Assembly: GCA_025201765.1 (NCBI GenBank)
Contig: MU623364.1
Location: 247,461-311,460, forward strand
Length of the DNA: 64,000 nt
Origin: Daldinia sp. FL1419
Taxonomy: Eukaryota > Ascomycota > Sordariomycetes > Xylariales > Hypoxylaceae
Reading direction: 5' to 3'
Part shown: positions 13,282 through 25,526 of the stretch, one piece after another
Layout of the letters: the number at the start of each line of letters is the position of its first letter
How positions within the stretch are numbered: position 1 is the stretch's first letter
Made by a program: the position numbers and the translations under genes
Notes under the pieces: generated by a model
Told to the model about the DNA's origin: nothing
The model's database searches: none
What the model saw: the letters and a program-made list of their open reading frames with translations, nothing else

Positions 13282-15831
13282 CTAGCCCCTTAGCAACCCA
13301 ACTCTCATGTGACCCCTGCCACCACGGTTCGCACGGAGATAGTAGGGGATGAACGTGAGATCTAGCTCCTTATCCTTCTCCTCAGCCGTCACCGTCTGGC
13401 GGAGGGATAAGCCGGGTTCGATGCCGGACTCTGACTCGGTCCGATCATCTATCTTGCGGATCCAACCGACCGATCGGAGGGCAATGTAGCGCTCCCCCAT
13501 TTGGTCGATCTCCTCTTCCTTCTCGGTGACTTGAGAGTCGGATTTAATCCCGACGTTGCGGAAGTGGTCCTTCTCCCATGCATTGTCAACATCCTCCACG
13601 CAGTAGATTAGCGGTCCACGAGCGAGGGTAAGCGTATTCTGATTGGTATAAGGGTGTGGAGAGATGAATCGGGGCTTGAACCCGTCGATCTGGATCGAGA
13701 AGGCCCTATTCGCCGAAGTATAGGCGGACGGGAGAACCAGGTAACCCTTCTCGACCTGTGCAGCTTTATGGCTCGGCGTGAGCTGTCCTGGCATTAGCGA
13801 CATTGCCTCGCGGGCCCCTTTTTAATCAGGGGCAAACCGGTCACGTACCGTAAAATTCCCTCGCGCCCAGGATGGGATCCTTAACCTGATAGTCACGCCC
13901 GTAGACGCCGGGGCCTGTAGCTGGAACAGCGTATTCCCCTCCCACGGCCAATTCGACTTTTGTTCGAGTACGATCTGTTGGTCCTCTACTTGAAACGTAA
14001 CCTTGGCCGTTGTATATAGATGTACGTTGACGTAGGCATCCTTTCCGCTGCCTCCGTAATCCCATAGGTATCCCCCGAGGCAGCCAAAAAGCCGCATAAC
14101 ATTCGGTGGGCAACATGATGTATCAAACCAGTCCTCTCGGCGGCTTTTGTCAGTCTCCGAGCTCGCAAGCTGGTTTACGTATGTGAATGCGGTCCCGTCT
14201 AGACTTAGCCCTGTCATCACTGCGTTGTAGAGACATAATTCCAATATGTCGGCATATTTCGAGTTCAAATCAAGATGTAGTAGGCGCTCGGCCAGCATTA
14301 TCACGGCGATAGACGCACAGGTCTCGTTATAGCACCCACCTTCATCGGAACTCTGCGGTAGAAAGTAATCGATACCGAAGCCTTCCCATTGCCACATTGA
14401 CCCGATCCCTCCAGTAAGGGACATTTTCTTGTCTACCATATTGTTCCATAGCCTAGTAAGAGCTTCGAGATACTCACCCTTGTGCTCATAGGGCCTTACC
14501 CCGAGCTCGTCTAGACATAATAGATCGGCAACTCCAGTTAGGACTGCAATACTGATGTCAGCGCTTGCAATTCGAAAATAGTCTTATCACTGTGGCAATT
14601 CAGGGTAGATGGGGGTGTCATTGTTCCAACTCCTGACTGGCAGAAGGGCACCTTGCCCCCTAAATCACGATAGGGTACACTTAGGCCCCACAGTCGCTAG
14701 ACACTTAAGCACTCGTGACGACCGGCAATGATCGACATTGAACGAAAGATGTTGAAAAAGGCTGAAAAGGGGGAACAACTTCCGAAAACACTCACGATAC
14801 ATCGCTCTGACGGCGTGACCTTCGATAGTTTTCTGCTCTAGGATCGGAACATGAGCCTGGTTGTACCAACCGCTATCGTGCATCGAATAACTGTCTGGGC
14901 GCGTATAGGGGCTTTCGCCACGCTGCTGCCGCTCCCACTCATAGTAGTGGATGCCATCCTGGCCGGTCGGGTTGCCACGCTCTTCTACGAAATACTGGGC
15001 TAGTTTGTAGGCATCTTCGTTCCCCGTCGCCGTGTATAGACGTAGGAGCGCCAGCTCCGTCTCCGGATGCCCTGGATAGGCATGTTTCTGCGTTGGAATT
15101 AGCAAAACAGGCTTCCTCCGGGGTTCTTATGGGTGAGTTCATCGCTTCTTGGTCAGTAGAAAGGGGCAAAGGTCGACGGAAGGATATACTAACCTGATTA
15201 AGGCCCGGGCCGAACACCGTGCTGATCAATTTGATGTATTTCTCCAGCGGCTCTATCAGAAGGTTGTTCTTGTAGTAATTGCTATGGGCCAACGCCGCCT
15301 CTATTAGGTGTCCTGCACAATACCTTCACGGTACGAATGAGGTTAGCCGGCCATTCGCATCCCATTCACTGCTCGTTCTTGGAACTCAGGCCCCATAATA
15401 GGCGGGAGGAGAGGGTGAAAGAAGACTTACAGCTCATGCTTATCCCTAATGTTCGACCATCTTCCCTTCGGCTCCTCGATCGTGAACCACGTATTCAGAT
15501 ACCCGTCGGGTTGCTGAGCGTTCCTTATCATATTTGCGAGCTCTCTTACTGCCGCATCAATCTCGGCGTCGTACTCTTCGCTTAACAGGTAACATGCACC
15601 CTCGATCCACTTGGCGACATCGCTGTCCCAGTAGACGGGCGGCGGGCACGGCCAACGGGACTTGTCGTACGTCGGCTTCTTCTTCAGGCTGAACGCATCG
15701 TACTGTCCCGAGTCCTTCATCCGTTTCAACTGGGCTTTCGCCGTTGCTCGCCCCACCGTTGTCCGCCGCGCCCGCAAGAGGGACTCCCCCGTAAATTCGG
15801 TTTGCGTAAATTGTGTTTGCGGATGTGCCAT
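13282..15831 (-). CDS. GH127 family glycosidase (beta-L-arabinofuranosidase-like)
   Basis: Five exons: 15831-15431, 15323-15194, 15087-14796, 14543-13849, 13782-13282. The introns are 107, 106, 252 and 66 nt, and the phases join into about 672 aa, the usual family size. GH127 enzymes use a zinc-bound cysteine as nucleophile and release L-arabinofuranose. The expected residues are visible: a candidate acid/base Glu328 (QWEGFG), Glu348 and Cys350 (NETCAS), and the Cys418-Cys419 pair (SCCPPN). Other family motifs are WDSDVAKWIEGA, PDGYLNTWF, YNQAHVPILEQKTIEGHAVRA and the terminal YYLRANRGG. There is no signal peptide, so it probably acts inside the cell on imported arabino-oligosaccharides. The Met at 15831 was chosen because the 44 residues encoded upstream have no family character. 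The 252-nt third intron is long but gives the conserved joint. Exact substrate is inferred from the family only. Confidence 0.85.
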
Positions 15832-17419
15832 GACTGCTATAGCTCCGGACCTAGTGTTTAAGAAGAGGGAAGAGGGAGAATCGCTAGATTGTTGTTGTCC
15901 GTTATAGACATATGGACGGAAAACGCCCTGCTTAAGAGCAGGAAGAGCGGTATCGTCTCTCATAATTACGATGGAATAATTGGTGCTACGTCGCTACGTG
16001 AATTATGGGAATCAAGCCCGGGAATCGGAGTTGCAAGGACAATTACGACAATTCGGTTCAGTTCACCTCGCCGCGAAAGGAAGACGAGCAAGGTAGTTTG
16101 GGCATATCATCGCGAAGTCCACAGGTAGCAAGCCCAGTATAAACCCTCGACTAGGCGAATGAGGGGGCAAGATTTTGCGCTGGGGGAGTGGCCACTAGAT
16201 GCATGCACGGGACGAAGAAGGGAAGGATTTGTGGGCTAAGCTCCATCATTCTGATGTTACGGCGAAGTGTAGTTGAGGTGTCTTAGACGTAACGGGCCAC
16301 GGATCTGGAGCAAAGAGGGCCTCGGCAGATATCCCATCCAAGATTCGGCGTTCCATTAAAAAAAAAGCCGTTTCGCGGAGCCGTGGATGGTATGTACAAG
16401 ACAGCTCACATGAAATACGGCCCAGGGATCACCTCGTTGCAGCTTGCGTCGGAGATCGATGGGGGTTCTAGACTTGGACAAATGGGAGCGGAACACGCCG
16501 CGGGCACAACTTTCTCACTTATGGAATTGGGCTATATATTAAAATTGGCATACGAGCGATACCGCAATTCTTTTCATTGTGGTAAAATAGAGAGAGAGAG
16601 AGAGAGAGAGAGAAAACCCGACTTCGTTTATGGACTCCTGGAAAAAAGAAGAATAAGAGAAGCACGAATCATAGGCCGTTCTAGAAACAGAATAATCCTA
16701 GTAGCGTAACTCTGCACCCAACTGCTTGGTACCTGGCAAAGTCGACCCTATGTAACTACGCATTGAGAAGATATTGGGAAGACATCCGATAGGTCCGTTG
16801 CAGCCTCAAAATTCCTGTACCTAACCCAATAGTGAATGCCACGAGACCTAATAAAAGTCATATGACCATCCTGGCAAGACGCCAGCTTGTCCCCTAGACG
16901 CCGACTTGAATGCCGCTCACATATTTTACTTATGAACAGGCCGCAGCCGAAGACGGCACACATCCTGGAGGGTGTCGGATTTTTGCTTCACCGGTCTTGG
17001 GCACGGCGTATAACTAGTAGAAGGATAAATCAAATTTTCAAGCGGTGTGAAGAAACAGGACTTTGGAAAACGTCGATCGCAACAGTTAGCAAAGAGGATA
17101 TACGACCGAAAAACTTACGTTGTGTTGTCTATTCGTGCTAGACGTCTCATTGAGAAATTATTTATAAAGCTAAGTCGGTCGTTCCGCACTCGATAGCATC
17201 GCACGGCACTGCACAATTCTCATCGAAGTCATCGGGAAAGAACTAATTTGTTCTTGTATGTATTTCCTTACAGATATTACGACAAAGGTAGACTGCTTGC
17301 AATGGCTCTACCTCAACTAGCACCCGGATTATATTCCATACAGGGTACCCCAAAAGGGAAAACGCCCTCTCCGGTTGGCCATCCACTTCGAATCGGTAGC
17401 GAGGACTAAATATAGGTGT
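15832..17419. other. Intergenic between GH127 promoter and NOT3 3' end
   Basis: No gene supported. The plus-strand frame 16383-16709 runs through an AG dinucleotide repeat and shows no domain. The upstream 400 bp should contain the GH127 promoter, but no motif stands out. Confidence 0.5.
16589..16613. repeat. (AG)n microsatellite
   Basis: About twelve uninterrupted AG units, read directly. Confidence 0.9.
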
Positions 17420-19564
17420 TCATACGTCATCTTCAAGGAATCGATAGGCGAACTTGAAGTCAGCCTTCCTACGGTTCATCCTAGGACAAGTTAGCAATAT
17501 ATTCCTAAGACTATTTATAAGAGTGGTGGAGGCAATTTTCCTAGACGAGAATAAACCACCCCATATACCATTGAAAAGTGCTTACCAGGTAGATTCGTAG
17601 TCGAAGAAGCGGTATGTTCCTTGCTCGAATTCTTCCGTAATGCTTTTAGGTTCTTCATGTCGCTGAAACCAGGTCTGATATTGCTTATGAAACCGCCAAC
17701 TTTGGTCCTTGAGAGCCTTAGCTGCTAGATATTGTTGATAAGTCCCTTGCTTGTAATAGAATACGTAAAAGAGTGTATCCGGTTCTATGCGTGAGTAGAG
17801 CTGAGGGTTCTCGAATATTGGCAAGGGTTCCTGCGGGTATCCAGATGCTGAGGGATATTTAGTATCCGGCCTATATGTCCGAGTCGGCTCGGAATCGAAC
17901 GTGTCGATCGAGTTTAAGTTCGCCTGAGAAGCCGCCATCATGCGCAGGTGTGATTGGCTATTCACTGGCAATGTACGCTTCTTCGTCACTTCAAAAGAGT
18001 CTACTAAATCTTGTAAGGAAGCAGGGAGATGATATATAGACTCTTCTTCCTTTTCTTCAATAGGCTTAATACCATTAGTAACACCATTGGATTGAGTCGC
18101 TACGTGGCCGGGTTAGCAAGATACAAACTCGGTATAGACGATACAATATACCTCTTGAAGATTCAGCGTGGTCTGCAGCGACAGGTGCCTTTCCAGCAGC
18201 CTTCGAAGATGTCTTTTCTGACTTCTTCGAAGTAGCAGCTGCTATGGTTATCTCAGAGATCTTAGATTCAGGCACACTTGTTGGGACGGATAAGTTCCCT
18301 GGTTTTTGTTCTGAAGGAGCCGGTTGCAAGAATGCTATATTTGGTGAATTTGCAGCACTCGTCCTCGATGGCGCAGCAGGAGGCAGAGGAGATATACCAG
18401 AAGATGACACTGGTTGCGACCCGGGTGGTGGAGGAAGTGGTGCGATACCAACATTGTTTTTATCGCTTGCAGCAGCCGCTGCGGCGGCTGAGGCGTACTT
18501 CAAACCTTCTCCAGCTGGTCTTGTTGGCAATGATGCGGGCTTCATACCAGTATTGGCAGTGCTACCATTAGTAACGTTGGCTAGGGGGTTGTGTAATGTT
18601 GCTAGTGTTGGTAGAGGAGACTTCATCTGTGCAGAAGGGCGCCGGCCCGCGGCAGCAGCAGCGTCCACGGCACTCCGTGACTTTCCGGGCAGACTACCGG
18701 AACGCGACTCCACATCTGCAACATCTTCCTGTATAGATTGCGTATCTTGTGAGGAAACCCTATCATTATCCGCGACTATGCCATAGACATCCTCTTCTTC
18801 TTGAAGATTCAGTTCATCATAAAGCCCCTCGTCTTCGACATAATCGTCCGTCATACCATCCGTGACGTAATAGCGAATGCTTTCTTCCAAATCGTTCACC
18901 TGTTCCGTGTCGACGCCTCCATTATCAAGTGACCTGCGAATCAACTCAAGCTTCCCTTGGTGCCATTTATGCCTCTCGATTATGCGCTCAATGGCTGCCA
19001 TGCGATCCGCCTTGGCAGCATGGCTCTTGCCCTTCTTCATCGTCGCTTGGATCGCTTCTCCTTCGGCTTCCAGCGCCTCGATTTGCTGTTCCAATTCGTC
19101 GACCATATTACTCAGGAACTCACCCGCCTCTACTTTGGCTTGCTCTTTCGGATCTAATTTGGCAGCTGCTGAGAGACCTTCTTTCGAATATGCTTTGGTC
19201 TTCATAGCTTTCTCCACAGCTTTAAACCGTTCCATTTGCTACAATATAGAGGGGAGGTATCAGTAACATTATAGCAGAGTATTCGAAAGCCATTTGCTCT
19301 AGTACATACCGTTTCTATCAGCTTCCGATGCTCCAGCAACGGAGCTTTATCCTTGATGTCATTGCTGGCAGCCCATGTTTTAATCTGGTCGCGTAATCTT
19401 TGTAGTTTCTTGATCTCGCGTTTGAGGTTATCTTCCAGCTTCTCTTTTTGGGCGGTGTTATTCGATTGTTCGATCTTCTCGTAGATAGCATCGAATTCAG
19501 CCACGCCTTCCGCAACCTTCTTAAAACATTTATCTATCTCTTGTTGTAATTTCCTTGCCGCCAT
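17420..19564 (-). CDS. NOT3: CCR4-NOT complex subunit NOT3/NOT5
   Basis: Four exons: 19564-19310, 19238-18152, 18099-17586 and 17480-17420, with introns of 71, 52 and 105 nt, give about 638 aa. The N-terminal Not3 coiled-coil region starts [17 protein letters not shown] and crosses the first splice at HRKLIET/QMERFK, an exact family joint. The middle is Ala/Pro/Ser-rich linker. The C-terminal NOT2/3/5 box begins around [17 protein letters not shown] and includes [14 protein letters not shown]. The last 61-nt exon encodes [19 protein letters not shown] and stop, completing the usual C-terminus; without it the frame ends early at the W codon. The protein is a scaffold subunit of the deadenylase complex in the cytoplasm and nucleus, used in mRNA decay and codon-optimality sensing. 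Upstream of the start lie two tandem-repeat arrays (19671 and 19827). Confidence 0.93.
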
Positions 19565-19670
19565 TATGTCCGTAGTTGCTCAGGAATAGACCGGAGCGAA
19601 TCGGGTAGGGTGAATGCAAAAGGATCTAATGCGAGGTCCGTGTACAAGGTTTGTCTCGTACGGCGCGCCA

Positions 19671-19697
19671 GTGTAGTTGGTGTAGTTGGTGTAGTTG
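19671..19697. repeat. 9-bp tandem repeat, three units
   Basis: GTGTAGTTG three times in a row, 107 bp upstream of the NOT3 start codon. Confidence 0.9.
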
Positions 19698-19826
19698 GTT
19701 AGGTGACAGGAAGGTGAAAGTAGTGACGGTGAAAAGTTTAAGTGAAACCGGCGCAGGATAGGACCCGGTCGACGTAACATCTAGGTTTGATATTGTAGAT
19801 CATTTAACGAACACCGCACTGGCTTA

Positions 19827-19881
19827 GCGTGTATGGCGTGTATGGCGTGTATAGCATGTATAGCATGTATAAGCGTGTATA
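19827..19881. repeat. Degenerate 9-bp tandem array
   Basis: Six units of GCGTGTATG/GCATGTATA type, differing by transitions, with one extra A before the last unit. Upstream of NOT3. Confidence 0.8.
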
Positions 19882-21020
19882 GGTTGTGCTGAAGTGTGCG
19901 TGTGGCTTGTTATCGGACCTATAATTGAAACTGGACCTAAACTTTGACCTGCGAAGGTAAGTTAATTATATTGTAATCGGGAAGAAAGGAGTCGCCTAGG
20001 TGGGATTATTGAGATATCGGATTATCGCGACGGGGTAAAATATCCTTCGTTCGTTTTTCCTAGCGGCGGGTGGAAGATGTAATGTTTTAGTAATGTCTAA
20101 AACATCGTCGTTTGCTAAGATTACTGGATTATTTAGGGTTTATCTGTTATCTTTCTTACTTGTTAGAAAGGCTGAATCTTTTTTCCCCCAGTGGGATGCG
20201 ACGATAGAATGATTGCGATTTCAGCACAGCCCTAGGTGCAGCTACAGCCTACAGCCCACAGCCCACAGCCTGCCTATATGCACCTGTAATAACGCCGATA
20301 AATGAGCGATTGCCTACCTACCTTACCTTGATTTAGGTATTGATATAAGGATGTTACGTAGGTATTTTCTTGTACCCACCTCTACTTCAGGCAGTCAGGT
20401 ACCTAAGCACTACGTACATGGGTAGGTAAGTACCTACCTAAGTATTGTATATCGTAGGTACTTCCATACCCCGATATTACTAGGGCAAAGTCACAGGGCG
20501 AATGGCTAAGGTTTCCGGGCTTTTTGTCCGCCTCGCACTAGGGTGCGTGTAACACCAACTACATGTAACTTCCAAGGACGTCATGTACTTTTTCGGTATT
20601 AATGATAGAGTTCGGTGAGCATATTGCAGGTTTGATATCCTAATATATACCAAAACTATGCAATATCATGTACGTTGTGTTACTTGAGCTCCGACTTATA
20701 TTGATTAATTCCTGTATGTATTTCTATCTTTACAATCTTGTACCGGGCGTGACTACGTCTACTTTACAATATTCCGGGCAGCTCAATTTCTGAGCACTTC
20801 CATAGACCACTTATGAATAGCTAGGGCTACTTGGCAGCCAGGTGATAATCAACTCGTTCTCATGTTAAATATGTACCTAGGTACCTACCTAAGTATATAT
20901 TTTACCAAAAATTGAGCACATTACTGTTGTTACTCGCCCATTAGGTGCTCAACCAATTATAAATACTGGGATGCCTAACCTAGATATGTTCATTGTTATT
21001 AAGGATTCACATTATTCAAT

Positions 21021-21816
21021 ATGAAAGGTTGGTACTTTATACCCAAACACCACATTCAAGCCTCCCGTTAATTCTTTACGTTGTTATATGCAGCTATACT
21101 ACAGCGAGTCCTATCCGCTTCTGTAACAGTAGAAAAGGAGGCAGTATCGTCTATAGGAAAAGGAGTATTGGTCTTTGCTGCAGTGGCCCCGGGAGACACA
21201 GAAAAAGAGGCAGACTCCTTAGCAGCTAAGGTGTTGAAGCTGAAGTTGTGGGATGACAATGCGGGGGGAAGAGTATGATGACACATTTATGCCCCCGTTC
21301 GTTTTTCACATGTTTCACACGCACATACTTTATGGTGTCTAACAGATGTCCGATTGTTATTAGTGGAAGAAAAGTGTAATGGATATTGGTGGTGAGGTCC
21401 TATGCGGTAAGGTTTTAGGCTTTCCTTGTAAAAGCAATTGGCATCGTCTGATGATGACTTCTCAGTGTCCCAATTTACTCTACTTGCCTCGACTAAGAAG
21501 GGCAACAAGCCCGACTTCCATGGAGCTATGGGAGGGGAGGAGGCCAAGAGGCTTTATGACTACTTTTTCCAAAAAGTCCAACAAGGCTACGAAGCCAGCA
21601 AGGTTAAAAACGGAGTGTTTCAGGCCATGATGGAAGTGGCATTGGTAAATGATGGTCCTGTATGTCTTGAATTCCTCAATACTTCCAACCGGAGCCGGAT
21701 ATTAAACAGGATTTTAGGTCACGTTGGAGCTATCAGCTGGTCAAAAACCTACATCTGCGCCAACGCCAACGTCAAAGCCAACGTCAGCACCAACACCGGC
21801 GCCAGATCAAGAATAG
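21021..21816 (+). CDS. DTD1: D-aminoacyl-tRNA deacylase (DTD)
   Basis: Five exons: 21021-21027, 21094-21272, 21364-21406, 21466-21659, 21718-21816; introns are 66, 91, 59 and 58 nt; total 173 aa. The enzyme hydrolyses D-amino acids (and mischarged Gly) from tRNA in the cytoplasm. Key motifs are VSQFTLLAS at about residues 77-85 and the cis-proline motif NDGPV at 138-142, which is rebuilt only after removing the fourth intron (donor GTATGT). The first coding exon is only 7 nt (ATG AAA G); it was chosen because it yields the canonical MKAILQRV start, whereas the frame just upstream of 21094 has no ATG. The tail after VTLELS is a Thr/Pro/Ser-rich extension of about 25 residues absent from bacterial enzymes. 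Convergent with the Yippee gene. Confidence 0.9.
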
Positions 21817-22191
21817 CGACTGGCTTTTTTTTGTTTTTTTTCGATAAACTCCCTTTTATTACAATGCAACGGGTCACATCTCACAAATCATTGAATAGTG
21901 GCATTCATTCGAGCATTTAACGAGTACCAACATAATTATCGGAAACTGTGATTGAGATTCAAGCCGCATCCTAGACTGATCATAGTGAGGGTATCAATAT
22001 TAATGGAAATGCCGCATGTAATATCATAACACCCAAAACGCCCAAATCCCATATAATCGTATAGAAAGGTAGCCGACCTCTCCTAAAAGAAAGAACGTCA
22101 AACTGCTTAACCCACCACCTAATAAATCCATTCCGGGTACTGCCGTCACGAAACTCCAAGTAACGACCCCAACTATTCCTTTGGGGTTGAT
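21817..22191. other. Short convergent intergenic region
   Basis: Shared 3' flank of the deacylase and the Yippee-domain gene; T-rich near 21823-21841, otherwise featureless. Confidence 0.5.
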
Positions 22192-23088
22192 TTAACTGTC
22201 ATTCTTCTTTGGGCGCCGATTAACCTTTCGATTTCGCCTCTTCGCGACCACTTGAGCATCCCAGGTTCCCATAAATATATCTTCGCATTCATCTTCGTCG
22301 TCCGAATCAAAGACAATGGGCTCCGCGTCGCCTTCGGCCGGCGCATTTTCTGCCTCGGTTTCAAATTCGTGAATATCGCCAGCCTCGGTGTCTTCCCAAT
22401 TGCGGTACACGACAACTCTTTGTGTTTCGAGAATATACTTCCCGATCTTGTATTTTTGGGACTCTTCTTTCGCGTCTATGTATTTCCAGCCCACCTTGGC
22501 ATGACAAATCGCACAAGAGATATCTGCGACGACATGCGATCCAGTAACTAGAAGGCGATTTTCGTACCTGCCGATTCTGATATTGAAGAGATCGCCAACT
22601 TTTGTGCCTTTGCGCAGCGGTTGGTCGGGGGCTGAAACCAAGAAAGCCCGACCGTAACGACCTGTGAAACCTTTACTCACAATTTGCGAAGCGAAAGCAA
22701 AATCAGAAGCACAAGTAGAGCATCTAATAGTATTTGGGTGTGTTCGGGTTATAGCTTTCTCTGTGGATGCGAGCTGTTGGCTCCCTTTAGATCTAAAGCC
22801 GGCAAATAAATTTGTAGGTGATGTAAATGAGGTTATCGATGACCTCGTAGGACTCGACGGTGTTGAATCCGTAGGAGACGAGCTTAACGACGGTGGAATA
22901 TCAACTGGTAGACTTCCGCGACTCGACTGCGAGCTTTGCCGTCTCCGGCGAAACGGCATGGAGAGGCTGGGGAGTAGGTAAACGGGAAACCTTGGTCCTT
23001 CAACCTCCTCTCGATCCGGCGGGGGTTGAATGGGGGGAGGAGGGGGGGAAGGATGAGGAAGCACCTCGTTGAACATTATGGAATACAT
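22192..23088 (-). CDS. Yippee/Mis18-fold zinc-binding protein
   Basis: Intronless frame of 298 aa (or 294 if Met5 is used). The first ~105 residues are Pro/Ser-rich and disordered, with a basic patch PFRRRRQSS. The Yippee domain runs from about residue 120 to 220: the zinc ligands are CSTC and CAIC, about 70 residues apart, followed by GWKY and KYKIGKYILE, typical of the fold. The last 60 residues are acidic (SDDEDECED) and end in a Lys/Arg-rich tail (RRNRKVNRRPKK), which could be a nuclear signal. The spacing between the two CxxC pairs is longer than in the shortest Yippee proteins. Yippee proteins are conserved in eukaryotes; yeast Moh1 belongs to the family, and the molecular role is poorly defined. 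Confidence in the fold is high, in the role low. Confidence 0.85.
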   Translation of the reverse strand: MYSIMFNEVLPHPSPPPPPIQPPPDREEVEGPRFPVYLLPSLSMPFRRRRQSSQSSRGSLPVDIPPSLSSSPTDSTPSSPTRSSITSFTSPTNLFAGFRSKGSQQLASTEKAITRTHPNTIRCSTCASDFAFASQIVSKGFTGRYGRAFLVSAPDQPLRKGTKVGDLFNIRIGRYENRLLVTGSHVVADISCAICHAKVGWKYIDAKEESQKYKIGKYILETQRVVVYRNWEDTEAGDIHEFETEAENAPAEGDAEPIVFDSDDEDECEDIFMGTWDAQVVAKRRNRKVNRRPKKNDS

Positions 23089-25526
23089 GTCACTAGGGTT
23101 TATGTTACGAAGCGACCTGTGAGATATTAGGAGGGGTATAGAGTATTAGCAGAGAAGTGAAGCATGCTCGGTCGGGGAGTTGAATGTATTTCGAAGTGTC
23201 TGGCTTAGACGGGTTTAAGTCGAACTATTAAAGGGAGTCTTAAAGGGGATTCGGCTGAGTCCTCGGGGAACAGAAAAAGTCGAGGTTATGATTGACGTTC
23301 GAGTGTAACCACAAAGTTAGCCCCGCATGCATGAAGTAGAAGGATACCTATAAGCATAGACGGCATAGGCAATGTGTGATGAGCAATAGACAACAAAGAA
23401 ATGGTTCCATGCTCTCTGGATGGGTTGGGCAGACATGCCACATTCTTAAAAGAGCTTTTTACATCCCCGGAACATGCGGGTGATATTACCATGTCAGGCT
23501 TCATCCATGGATACTATGCGTGCCATACATTTGAGTAGTGTAGAAAACGCGCTTCCATTTCGAGATGATCCCGTGTGCATCACATCATCGCATCATTCTA
23601 AGGAAAGGTGCACTCTCTCTCTCCCTTATCGGAGATGCCAGGATGCCCACCTTGAGCTTTATCAGCTTTATCGCCCTTTATCGTGCACTATCGCCTAGTA
23701 TCACCTATTGATCACCCGCCCGGCAAAGCTAAGAAAGCGGATAGAGCGGGCAATTGTTTAATTGAGAAATGACCCTTGGATCATTCCCACTACGACCATT
23801 ATAGGAATAGATCTAATTAGGTGGTTTACTATTAGTAGTTACTAACTTTAATATGCTGGTGGCGTCACACTGCACTGAAAGCAACTGAAGCATTACTTAA
23901 ACAAATTGCATCCACGGTTGCTACATTTACCTAGGTGGGTACCTAATGTATATTCAAATATCTCGAATGTCGCGTCCACCAAGATCTAGCATAGTTATTA
24001 GTCACATCTTCGTAGGTATTATAATGTATGTACTTGGCCTGAAAAACATACATGTACCAAGTCACGGTAACAATAATGATAATTGTATCTACTTGATTGC
24101 GGACGTAATATATAGTTACCTAACCTAAGTAAGTAGGCTCTAGCGTAGAAGAAAAATCGACCTACCTTTCCATGTGCCAATTTGCGAGCGCATAACTACC
24201 TCACCATCTCCGAGCGTAGCATCAGTCATATGCCACCACTCAGAATCACGTCAAAATGAGTACCGGTTCTCTTACCATACAACTCACCGCCCTATTGTTA
24301 TAACTCTATCAAATCATATTCTATAATTCAGGAAAAAGCATCTAGATAAAAGTAAAAATTTGTCTTTTATTAAATTATGCATATAATTTTATTTCAGGTA
24401 TTATCATGTGGAAACCCTTTATCATGGTTTTTTTTGGGCGGTATTCTGCCACTGTAACTAACCAACAAAATAAGTCCAAGGCCAAAATGTGCGGAGAAAT
24501 TTTTGCCGCCTAGCGAGTCATTAGAGCCAAGCTGTGATATGATTGAGTCAACAGTAATCCGAGTCCGGAGTGATCTTTTGATTTTGGTGATAAGACTGCA
24601 AGAAGCAAGAGTTGATAACATAGGATAGATTTCAAACCCATCTAACATATTATAGCTCGTTTGGAAAGCGCTTTGCTGGTTGCCAAATAAAAAAAATTTT
24701 AAAAAAAAGTGAACCTCCCTTACTTAATATAACAAGTCAGTTTGAGAAAATGAAAATTTGGGGTCTCCTATAGAATCGACTATGCTATAATCTGTGAAGC
24801 ACGTATTGTGTGAGTAAAATAAATATTTCGAGCAAAAAAAAAAAAAAAAAATTTTCTTATTTTTTACATAGGTAGGTAGGGCTTTACAATTCTCTGATCG
24901 ATAAAAATGCGCCATCACTATAATATCGAAGACAAGAGCATGAATTGACCGGCTTTGCGGCTTCCTGAGGGATGGCGGAATGGAGTTGCCAAGCTGCACG
25001 ATAATCAACCAATCACCATGCTCCCAGCCTATTGGTTCAATACATGGCATACTAACACGTGATGGACAATGCGGGGTGGCATGGCTTAAATGCGAAAAGA
25101 TCATTGGGTAAATTTTCGGTTGGGCTACAAAACTCTCGCCCTTTCCAGAACTTTGAAGCCGCCAGCCCGTTCTTTTGGCAAATGCAAGTTCCCACATTGA
25201 CCGCCGTTGTTTCTTTCCAAGATATTTGACTTACGGGTTGCCGCCTTGTCCGTGTGTCTTACAATTTTCTAAAGTTAACTTAACAACTTCAAATCCAACC
25301 ACAACACAAACTACCGAATTCAAGATAACTCGAGCATAATCCGAGCTCTGATACAACTAGATTGTCTCTTCAACCAAATTGAGTCATTAGGATTTTTTTT
25401 TGTCAGCACAAATCAATTTCAAAACGCTTTCGCTTGGACGTTTCGGAGCCGCCCGCTATCCTCATCCATCATTCATACTATCTGTCAATATCATCTCTAC
25501 AACAAACCTGGATTCTATCATTAGCA
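23089..25526. other. Intergenic, upstream of Yippee and antizyme genes
   Basis: About 2.4 kb with no supported gene. A/T-rich with A-homopolymers around 24680-24710 and 24834-24850. The minus frame 25197-24724 reads through poly-A and has no domain. The last ~300 bp should be the antizyme leader. Confidence 0.5.

Larger units (their letters stand above)
19565..21020. other. Intergenic, divergent promoters of NOT3 and the deacylase
   Basis: No gene is supported. It holds two short tandem arrays near the NOT3 start, a CAGCC(C/T)A-type array at about 20240-20272, and many TACCTA/TAGGTA words at 20320-20460 and 20870-20900. Confidence 0.5.

Noticed and set aside
14544..14795. Second twin intron in the 252-nt GH127 intron
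   Set aside because: A single donor-acceptor pair gives the conserved joint, and no nested pair rebuilds a donor or acceptor.
16383..16709. 108-codon plus-strand frame as a gene
   Set aside because: Includes the AG microsatellite as Arg-Glu repeats; no domain or splice partner.
18244..18786. 180-codon plus-strand frame
   Set aside because: Shadow of the NOT3 linker on the opposite strand (Gly/Ala-rich complement).
24724..25197. 157-codon minus-strand frame as a gene
   Set aside because: Reads a poly-A/T run as Lys/Phe, no family resemblance, lies in the antizyme upstream region.
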